Assembly (NCBI GenBank): GCA_964423785.1
Contig: CAYRGZ010000165.1
Location: 1 to 5,448, forward strand
Source: S012-135 sp964423785
Lineage (GTDB): Bacteria; Desulfobacterota; Desulfobulbia; Desulfobulbales; S012-135
DNA length: 5,448 bases
Direction: 5' to 3'
Both the position numbers and the translations under genes were made by a program. The notes beneath the pieces are model-generated. The model saw nothing but the letters and a program-made list of their open reading frames with translations. It did no database searches and was not told where the DNA came from. Positions 1 through 5,383 of the stretch are shown one piece after another. The number at the start of each line of letters is the position of its first letter. The stretch's first letter is position 1.

Positions 1-71
1 TGCTCCCTGAACCCGGCAAAGCCGAAGGTGTCCCGCAACGCCTGCTCTATTCGTGCCTGCGCATCGTTCAT
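1..71 (-). CDS. recQ: ATP-dependent DNA helicase RecQ, N-terminal fragment (runs off the window)
   Basis: Reading the complement from the ATG at 71 gives 23 complete codons: MNDAQARIEQALRDTFGFAG, then FRE, then a split codon starting CA, which would be Gln if the next base is A or G. The pattern of an Leu-rich helix followed by TFGF..FR-x-(G)-Q is the start of RecQ-family helicases (compare the E. coli LQETFGYQQFRPGQ segment), including the Q-motif/motif 0 that contacts adenine. RecQ is a 3'-5' DNA helicase acting in recombination and replication-fork repair. An in-frame TAG lies two codons upstream, so ATG 71 is the earliest possible start. No strong Shine-Dalgarno is visible. Walker A, the helicase motifs, the zinc-binding and HRDC domains would all lie outside the window. 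The identification rests on about 15 informative residues; another RecQ-like helicase is possible. Confidence 0.72.
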   Translation of the reverse strand, partial: MNDAQARIEQALRDTFGFAGFRE

Positions 72-336
72 GCCCTATGAGCTACCTGGAATCGTGCTTC
101 CGGGCAACAAAGAGTTGCCGGGCCTCGTGGAAATTGTGTGCTGTGCAACCGCCCGTTGGAGAAATACGTATGGTGTCACCTGGTTTGCGGGTTGGTCCCC
201 GACTATTATTGATGGAATCGCAAAGAGTGCGATCGGTCATTCGCTGCGCTCACCACCTCCATCGAGTTCACGGTCTGTAACCCGTTGAATTACCGTGTCA
301 GACCTGGGCCGACTGCGAGTTTTTACGGGACCATCA
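72..336. other. Spacer between the zinc-ribbon membrane protein gene and recQ; small inverted repeats, no convincing gene
   Basis: This is the only long stretch without a recognised gene. It holds several short inverted repeats. One lies at 100-122 (6-bp stem next to a 5-base loop, one G-G mismatch, 2 more pairs). A second lies at 217-233 (perfect 6-bp stem, 5-base loop). A nested set lies at 269-304. The first two share the 8-base word CAAAGAGT at loop and stem edge (108-115 and 221-228). None is followed by a U-tract in the minus-strand direction, so no standard intrinsic terminator can be called. A minus-strand frame from ATG 240 to TAG 82 (52 aa) is open but has no well-spaced ribosome binding site and no recognised similarity. 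The recQ promoter should lie here, but I see no good -35/-10 pair. Confidence 0.4.
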
Positions 337-897
337 TTATTGGTCATGAAGCTCCTTGGCGAATTCAGGATAGAGTTTTTTGGAGCAGTCAGGGCATATG
401 CTATGACTGAATTCTGCCTCTGAATGGTCGCGTATATACGATTCGATTGGCTTCCAGGATCCTTTGTCATCTCTGACTCTCTTGCAGTTGGCACAGATTG
501 GAAGCAGGCCGGAGAGTATCTTTATTTTCTGAGTCGCTTTCTCAAGCTCTCGTTCCTTTTCGTTTTGTGATTTTATTATCTCTGGAATCCAGGACCATGT
601 CCCGATTGCGATGAATATAGCGCCAAGGAGATAGCCAATGATCTTTTCAAGGAACGCTTGCGGTTCAGTGTCTCCTATGATTATAAATCTGTTAAGACTA
701 TCAAAATTATCTGTGATGTCTATAGCTGTGCCGAAAAATACCAGGCAGAATCCTGCTATGAAAAAATTCCAGCCTTTGACTTTTTTGAGTTCTTTGGTGT
801 TTTGGTTGAATAATAGGAAAAGAACAATCATGCCAACGATGATTGCTCGGAATATCTCAATGATGAGATCTGGCAATATCTCTGGGTTTCCCGACAT
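337..897 (-). CDS. Three-helix membrane protein with C-terminal CxxC...CxxC zinc-ribbon-like module
   Basis: This 186-residue protein has three likely membrane segments: about residues 10-30, 43-61 and 86-107. Between the second and third is the polar stretch DITDNFDSLNRF..GD, which I recall from N-terminal membrane sensor regions of PAS, GGDEF and histidine-kinase proteins. A charged, probably coiled-coil linker (109-128) follows. A C-terminal module (129-178) starts ILSGLLPICANCKRVRDD and carries Cys135, Cys138, Cys168 and Cys171, with His158 and His165 nearby, a spacing fit for a zinc or other metal site. The same module often ends response regulators and sensor kinases of Desulfobacterota. 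Here it stands alone, with no kinase, PAS or GGDEF domain between, so the output is unknown. The ATG at 897 lies 7 bases after the manC stop and has only a weak purine-rich AAGAAAGA stretch upstream. Base composition is far lower in G+C than the neighbours and ATA codons are frequent, which suggests transfer. It could also be a remnant of a longer signalling protein that lost its middle, but the frame is intact. Confidence 0.85.
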   Translation of the reverse strand: MSGNPEILPDLIIEIFRAIIVGMIVLFLLFNQNTKELKKVKGWNFFIAGFCLVFFGTAIDITDNFDSLNRFIIIGDTEPQAFLEKIIGYLLGAIFIAIGTWSWIPEIIKSQNEKERELEKATQKIKILSGLLPICANCKRVRDDKGSWKPIESYIRDHSEAEFSHSICPDCSKKLYPEFAKELHDQ

Positions 898-904
898 TTG
901 GCCG

Positions 905-2338
905 CTACGGTCTTTCTTCGTCTTCCGTGTTGCCGGCCGCCCGGCCGTAGTTGTCGGAGAAGCGGACGATGTCGTCCTCGCCGAGATAGGAGCCGGACTG
1001 GACCTCGATGAGCTCTAAAGGAATGACGCCGGGATTTTCCAGCCGGTGTTGCATCCCCAGCGGAATATAGGTGGACTCGTTCTCGGAGAGCAGGAAGGTC
1101 TCGTCGCCGCGGGTGATGCGGGCGGTGCCCTTGACCACGATCCAGTGCTCGGCTCGGTGGTGGTGCATCTGGAGCGACAGCACGGCACCGGGATTGACGG
1201 TGATCCGTTTCACCTGGTAACGGCCGGCGAGTTCCATGGTTTCGTAATGCCCCCAGGGCCGGAAGACCTTGCGGTGCAGGTTGACCTCGGAGCGGCCCTC
1301 CTTTTCCAGTCGGTTGACGATGGTCTTGACGTCCTGGACGTGGTCGCGGTGCGCCACCAGCACGGCGTCGGCGGTCTCGACCACGGTGAGGTCCTCGACA
1401 CCGACGGTGGCTACCAGCCGCTGGGTGGCAAGCACGAAGCAATCCTTGCTATCCAGGGTGACGACGTCGCCGCTCACCGCGTTGCCGTTGTCGTCTTTCT
1501 CGGCTACCTCCCAGAGGGCCGACCAGGAACCGATGTCGCTCCAACCCGGCGACATGGGTACCACCACCGCCCGGTCGGTCTTTTCGAACACCGCGTAATC
1601 GATGGAATCGCTGGGCGAAGCGCAGAACGCCTGCCGGTCGAGGCGGGTGAAGTCGAGATCCCGCTGGGCGCCGGCCACCGCCTGCCGGCAGGCCGCCAGC
1701 ATGGCCGGTGCCAGCCGTTCGAGCTCGGCGAGGAAGACGTCGGCCCGGAACAGGAACATGCCGGAGTTCCAGTAGTAATCGCCGCTTTCGATGTAGGACT
1801 GGGCCGTGGCCCGGTCTGGTTTCTCGACGAACCGTTCCACTTCGAAGGCGTGGCCGCCGTCGAGATCGGCCCCCTGCTTGATGTAGCCGTAGCCGGTTTC
1901 CGGCCGGTCGGGCTGGATCCCGAACGTGACCAGCTTGCCCGCTTCGGCATGCCGCACGGCCACCGTCACCGCCTGTTGGAACCGGTCGATGTTGCGGATG
2001 AGATGGTCGGCGGGCAGGACGAGCAGCAGGCTTTCTCCTGGTGCAGTCAGGGCGGCCACCGCCGTGGCCGGTGCCGTGTTGCGGCCTTCCGGTTCCAGGA
2101 TGATCGCCTGGGGGGTGATGCCCATGGCCCGCAACTGTTCGGCGACCAGGAAGCGGTGTTCCTCGTTGCAGACCACGAGCGGAGAGCCGGCGTCGGCGAA
2201 GCCCTGCAGACGGGCGGCGGTCTGTTGGAGCAGGGTCTGGTCGCCGGTCAGCGCCAGGAGCTGTTTCGGGTAGAGCCGGCGCGACAGGGGCCACAGCCGG
2301 GTGCCGGAGCCGCCGGAGAGAATGACGGGGACGATCAT
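905..2338 (-). CDS. manC: Mannose-1-phosphate guanylyltransferase / mannose-6-phosphate isomerase (bifunctional, type II)
   Basis: The 477-residue product matches the usual length of the fused ManC/AlgA/CpsB/XanB enzymes. The N-terminal nucleotidyltransferase domain opens with ILSGGSGTRLWPLSR (7-20), the GTP/phosphate-binding loop, followed by YPKQLL with Lys25. FVEKP (170-174), YYWNSGMFLF (188-197), SIDYAVFEK (245-253) and GWSDIGSW (265-272) are all present. The C-terminal cupin domain begins at RPWGHYE (360-366). It contains QMHHHRAEHW (390-399), which supplies the His/Glu metal ligands of type II phosphomannose isomerases, and MQHRLENPG (429-437). The enzyme makes mannose-1-phosphate into GDP-mannose with GTP, and the isomerase half links fructose-6-phosphate to mannose-6-phosphate; GDP-mannose feeds LPS O-antigen, capsule or exopolysaccharide. 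The protein is cytoplasmic. The start is ATG 2338, preceded by TGGAGG at a 9-base spacing and overlapping the ribonuclease TGA as ATGA, which indicates translational coupling. No phosphomannomutase or glycosyltransferase gene is in the window, so the polysaccharide cannot be named. Confidence 0.96.
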   Translation of the reverse strand: MIVPVILSGGSGTRLWPLSRRLYPKQLLALTGDQTLLQQTAARLQGFADAGSPLVVCNEEHRFLVAEQLRAMGITPQAIILEPEGRNTAPATAVAALTAPGESLLLVLPADHLIRNIDRFQQAVTVAVRHAEAGKLVTFGIQPDRPETGYGYIKQGADLDGGHAFEVERFVEKPDRATAQSYIESGDYYWNSGMFLFRADVFLAELERLAPAMLAACRQAVAGAQRDLDFTRLDRQAFCASPSDSIDYAVFEKTDRAVVVPMSPGWSDIGSWSALWEVAEKDDNGNAVSGDVVTLDSKDCFVLATQRLVATVGVEDLTVVETADAVLVAHRDHVQDVKTIVNRLEKEGRSEVNLHRKVFRPWGHYETMELAGRYQVKRITVNPGAVLSLQMHHHRAEHWIVVKGTARITRGDETFLLSENESTYIPLGMQHRLENPGVIPLELIEVQSGSYLGEDDIVRFSDNYGRAAGNTEDEERP

Positions 2339-4314
2339 GCCGGGGTGCCTCCATTCTGGATCGAGATTCTCGCTTCGGGCGGATGCATGGTGGGGTGGGC
2401 GACGATCTGGATCTCCACCCCGTGTTTCGCCTCCAGTTCGGCCAGTTCCGCCCGCTTGCGGTTCAGCATGTAGGTGGCGATGTCGAGGGGGAAGTCGCAG
2501 ATGATCTTCTTGACGTTGCGCCGGATGGCCGCCCCCTGGATCTTGCGCAGGTGGACGAGGACCTGGGTCTCCACCGACTGGACCATGCCGCGTCCCTGGC
2601 AGTGGGGGCAGGCGGCGTAGCTTTCGACCACCACCGGCGGTCCCATCCGCTGCCGGGATATCTGCATGAGCCCGAACTTGGAGATGCGGGTTATGTCCAC
2701 CTTGGCCTTGTCCCGCTTCATGGATTCCCGCACCTTCTTTTCCACCTCGCGCACGTGTTTGCTGACCCGCATGTCGATGAAGTCGACGACGATGAGCCCG
2801 CCGAGATCGCGCAGGCGCAGCTGACGGGCCAGTTCTTCGGCCGCCTCCATGTTGGCGATGAAGATCGCCTCCTCGAAGTCCTTGTCCTTGGTGGAGCCGG
2901 AGTTGACATCGATGGCCACCAGGGCCTCGGTGGGATTGATGACGATGGAGCCGCCCGACGGCAGTTGCACCCTCGGCTGGTAGATCTGCTCGATTTGGGT
3001 TTCGACCCGGAAATGGTCGAAGATGGGTTTCGAGCCCTTGTGCAGTCGTACCTTGGCCTTGCGCTGGCTGGCGGGCAAGAGCGCCAGGAAGTTCTGTACC
3101 TGTTCCTGGGCCTCCGGGGTATCGACGATGATTTCGCTGATCTCCGGCGAGAAATGGTCGCGCAGATAGCGGGCCACGATGTTCTGCTCCCGGTGCAGGA
3201 GCACGGGGGCCGGTTCCTTCTGGCCGCGGGTCTTGATGGTCTTCCAGAGGTTGAGCAGGTAGCGCAGGTCACGCTGCAAGGCGGTCTTGGTGACGTCCTT
3301 CGAGGCGGTGCGGACGATGTAGCCGATACCCTCGGGTAGCTTGAAGTCCTCCACCATCTTGCGCAGGGCGGCGCGGTCCTCGTCCGAGAGTTTGCGCGAG
3401 ATACCGTGCGAGTCGCTGCCGGGCATGAGCACGAGATAGCGGCCGGGCAGGGAGAGATAGGTGGTAAGCGCGGCCCCCTTGTTGCCCGTCGCCTCCTTGA
3501 CCACCTCGACCAGCACCTCCTGGCCCTTGTCGATGACGTCCTGGATGCGCAGGTCGGTCCAGTGGGTATCCTCGTCCACGTCCCGGTTGTAGTACTCGGG
3601 ATGGATGTCGCCAAAGGGCAGAAAGCCGTTTTTTTCCGTGCCGATATCGACGAAGGCCGCCTGCAGGCTTGGCTCTACCGCCACGATGGTGCCCTTGTAG
3701 ATGTTGCCCTTGGTCTTCTCCCGCACCACGGTCTCGATGTGGAATGCCTCCACCTTGCCGTCTTCCAGCAGGACGATGCGGCATTCCTCCGGTTCCTCGG
3801 CGTTGATGAGCAGCTTCAGGTGCGGGCCTGTTTTTTTCTGCGATTGCTTCTGCTTGCCGGCGGCTGCCGAGGTGGTCGGCTGTTCCTGTTCCTCGGCCTG
3901 GGGAGGCGGTGGTTCGGAGGGAGTCTTCGATGCGGCGGCCTCCCCGGCTTCTCCGGCGGTGGCCGGTTTGTCGCCGGCTGCCTCCTGGGCACCGGCCTCT
4001 TCTATCTGCTCCTTCTGTTCTTTCTGTTCCTTTTGGGTTCTCTGGCCCTTGGAGCGCCGGCGCGGCCGCCGGCGCCGGCGGCTGCTGGACTTCTTCTGCT
4101 CCGTCGAGGGGTCGTCGGCCGGGGTGCCTGTGTCGGCGGCCGGCGCTTCGGATGCCGGCGGCTTGGTCGATTCCGTCTCCCCGCTGAGCGTTTCGACCAG
4201 GCGGTCGACGGCGGCCCGGGCCGATCGGCGTGGCCGTTTTCTGGCCTGCTTCGGTTTGGGAGCGGCAGCCTCGTTCTCGGGCTGTTGGGGTTGGGCGTTT
4301 TGTTCGTCGCTCAC
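2335..4314 (-). CDS. rng: RNase E/G family endoribonuclease with long N-terminal disordered, Arg-rich extension
   Basis: The product is a 659-residue single-strand-specific endoribonuclease of the RNase E/G family, acting in mRNA decay and rRNA/tRNA processing. Residues 1-165 are low complexity (Ala, Pro, Glu, Gln, Lys) with two Arg-rich patches, RKRPRRSAR (25-33) and RRRRRPRRR (79-87). The catalytic part follows: an S1-type domain from about 200 to 295, and the 5'-monophosphate sensor VRT with Arg335 and Thr336. The DNase I-like site is AIDVNSGS with Asp469 and Asn471, and VVDFIDM with Asp511; by alignment these match E. coli RNase E Asp303, Asn305 and Asp346. The zinc-link CPHCQGRG (Cys569, Cys572) joins dimers. 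All key residues are present. The protein ends about 87 residues after the zinc link, so it lacks the C-terminal scaffold of E. coli RNase E and resembles RNase G plus an N-terminal tail. The start is GTG 4314, the first start codon after an in-frame TGA, with AAGAGGA 6 bases upstream. Confidence 0.95.
   Translation of the reverse strand: MSDEQNAQPQQPENEAAAPKPKQARKRPRRSARAAVDRLVETLSGETESTKPPASEAPAADTGTPADDPSTEQKKSSSRRRRRPRRRSKGQRTQKEQKEQKEQIEEAGAQEAAGDKPATAGEAGEAAASKTPSEPPPPQAEEQEQPTTSAAAGKQKQSQKKTGPHLKLLINAEEPEECRIVLLEDGKVEAFHIETVVREKTKGNIYKGTIVAVEPSLQAAFVDIGTEKNGFLPFGDIHPEYYNRDVDEDTHWTDLRIQDVIDKGQEVLVEVVKEATGNKGAALTTYLSLPGRYLVLMPGSDSHGISRKLSDEDRAALRKMVEDFKLPEGIGYIVRTASKDVTKTALQRDLRYLLNLWKTIKTRGQKEPAPVLLHREQNIVARYLRDHFSPEISEIIVDTPEAQEQVQNFLALLPASQRKAKVRLHKGSKPIFDHFRVETQIEQIYQPRVQLPSGGSIVINPTEALVAIDVNSGSTKDKDFEEAIFIANMEAAEELARQLRLRDLGGLIVVDFIDMRVSKHVREVEKKVRESMKRDKAKVDITRISKFGLMQISRQRMGPPVVVESYAACPHCQGRGMVQSVETQVLVHLRKIQGAAIRRNVKKIICDFPLDIATYMLNRKRAELAELEAKHGVEIQIVAHPTMHPPEARISIQNGGTPA
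2348..2353 (-). promoter_or_regulatory. Ribosome binding site of manC inside the ribonuclease gene
   Basis: The complement reads TGGAGG, 9 bases before the manC ATG at 2338. It lies in the last codons of the ribonuclease (Asn-Gly-Gly), so ribosomes finishing that gene pass over it and end at the overlapping ATGA. This supports ATG 2338 as the start and suggests coupled translation. Confidence 0.75.
4006..4032 (-). repeat. Three tandem 9-base units within the ribonuclease N-terminal tail
   Basis: Three near-identical 9-base units (plus-strand pattern CTGYTCYTT at 4006-4014, 4015-4023 and 4024-4032) encode repeated Lys-Glu-Gln triplets at residues 95-103. The copies differ only by C/T changes. 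Being a multiple of three, loss or gain of a unit would keep the frame. It fits with the low-complexity, probably disordered tail. Confidence 0.7.
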
Positions 4315-4320
4315 GGATGT

Positions 4321-4327
4321 TCCTCTT
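4321..4327 (-). promoter_or_regulatory. Ribosome binding site of the RNase E/G gene
   Basis: The complement reads AAGAGGA, followed by six bases and then the GTG at 4314. An in-frame TGA lies upstream with no ATG, GTG or TTG between it and this GTG, so this site decides the start. Confidence 0.75.
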
Positions 4328-4399
4328 GGTGGTTTCTGGGAAAATTTTGGGCAGCGTCCTTGGCTGGCGGGACGTTCAGGCGTTCGTTGTATTCATTGC

Positions 4400-5383
4400 C
4401 TATGGGCATGGCTGTTTGTTGGTTTGCGCTCGGCCGGCGGGATGTTCGTTACGTTTTTCGACGGGCTGGTAGAAATCGATGCCGTTGTGGCGTCGGACGG
4501 CGATGGTGCCGCGGGCCGTGAGTTCGGCCAGGAGCGGGGCCAGGGCGGCGGCATCGATGCCGAGGGCCCGGCCGATTTCCTCGCCGCTGCACGGTCGGCG
4601 GGCGAGCATGGCCAGGATGCGTTCGTGGTCGGGCTGGCGGCGCGATTTCTGGTCGGCCGCGGTGGGACCGGCGATGATCTCGACCCGGGGGCCGAGGCGG
4701 GCGGCGGCGCGCTGCAGGTCGGCGGACGATAGCGGCCGGGCGAAGGATTCCAGCGGCGGCCGCACCACGGTATTGAGCTGCACCCGGTCCGGCCGGATGC
4801 GGGCGATCCAATCGGCCAGGGTGTCGATATCGTCATCCGCGTCGTTCACGCCTTTGACCAGCAGGATCTCGAGCCAGATGGCACCGGAATATGCCTCCCG
4901 GAAGGCGACCAGTCCGGCGAGCATCTGGTCGAGATCGATGCAGGACGCCGGCCGGTTGACGGCGGCGAAGGCCGCTGGCCGGGCCGCGTCCAGGGAGGGG
5001 ATGACGATGTCGGCCGACGCGAGATCAGCCCGCACCTCGGGCAGGTGGAGCAGGGAGCCGTTGGTCAGGACGCAGATCGGGATGTCGGCGATCTCCTTGA
5101 GGCCGGCGATACACTCACCGAGGCCGGCGTGCAGGGTGGGCTCGCCGCTGGCGGTGATGGTCAGCACATCCACCGCCGCCTCGTCCTTGGTGGCGAGAAA
5201 ATCGCGCACCTCGTCGAGAATGGCGGCGATAGGGGCGTAGTGTTTGCGCCGGCAGGTGCGGGCCTTGCGGACACCGATCTCGCAATAGATGCAGTCGTAG
5301 GTACAAAGTTTGCCCGGCACCAGGTCGATGCCGAGCGATCGTCCAAGACGGCGGGAGCGGACGGGACCGAAGAGATATCGCAT
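4400..5383 (-). CDS. Radical SAM protein, COG0731 (TYW1-like Fe-S oxidoreductase) with C-terminal winged helix
   Basis: Numbered from ATG 5383 (327 aa), the protein opens with MRYLFGPVRSRRLGRSLGID, the conserved start of COG0731 radical SAM enzymes. The cluster motif CTYDCIYC follows at 27-34; Cys27, Cys31 and Cys34 (Cx3Cx2C) would bind the [4Fe-4S] cluster that cleaves S-adenosylmethionine. SGEPTLH (79-85) fits the SAM-contacting GE motif, and LLVKGVND (174-181) is a later barrel strand. Residues about 250-307 (HERILAMLARRP...GIDFYQP) look like a winged-helix domain, suggesting nucleic-acid or partner binding. Archaeal and eukaryotic relatives make the tricyclic base of wyosine tRNA; bacterial members have no settled substrate, so I give none. 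An in-frame ATG at 5422 would add 13 residues. I prefer 5383 because the family's conserved start is there, and a -10-like TATGAT (complement of 5418-5423) overlaps the earlier ATG. Neither start has a strong Shine-Dalgarno. An 85-base gap separates it from the ribonuclease gene. Confidence 0.9.
   Translation of the reverse strand: MRYLFGPVRSRRLGRSLGIDLVPGKLCTYDCIYCEIGVRKARTCRRKHYAPIAAILDEVRDFLATKDEAAVDVLTITASGEPTLHAGLGECIAGLKEIADIPICVLTNGSLLHLPEVRADLASADIVIPSLDAARPAAFAAVNRPASCIDLDQMLAGLVAFREAYSGAIWLEILLVKGVNDADDDIDTLADWIARIRPDRVQLNTVVRPPLESFARPLSSADLQRAAARLGPRVEIIAGPTAADQKSRRQPDHERILAMLARRPCSGEEIGRALGIDAAALAPLLAELTARGTIAVRRHNGIDFYQPVEKRNEHPAGRAQTNKQPCP

Noticed and set aside
100..122. Intrinsic terminator for the 337-897 gene
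   Set aside because: The stem is interrupted by a G-G mismatch and no run of U follows in the minus-strand direction.
28..288. Plus-strand 86-codon frame at the left edge
   Set aside because: It runs antisense to the recQ start and has no ribosome site or recognisable motif; RecQ-like residues are on the other strand.
72..336. Integron attC site, considered because a single AT-rich gene with a structured 3' flank resembles a gene cassette
   Set aside because: One match to RYYYAAC (ATTCAAC on the minus strand) is present, but no correctly placed GTTRRRY core partner is found.
237..494. 85-codon minus-strand frame overlapping the end of the zinc-ribbon gene
   Set aside because: It overlaps in another frame the codons for the conserved second CxxC pair and has no recognisable content of its own.
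1046..2473. 475-codon open frame on the plus strand opposite manC
   Set aside because: It is antisense to a complete, well-recognised enzyme. Long antisense frames are expected in GC-rich coding DNA, and its translation shows no recognisable motif.
4341..4348. AAAATTTT palindrome in the gap before the ribonuclease as an operator or terminator
   Set aside because: Only 8 bases are self-complementary, the flanking G runs do not pair, and no repeat of it is seen.
3406..4732. Long plus-strand frames opposite the ribonuclease and radical SAM genes
   Set aside because: They are low-complexity Gly/Leu/Ser-rich or Arg/Ala-rich mirrors of the real genes, with no family signature.
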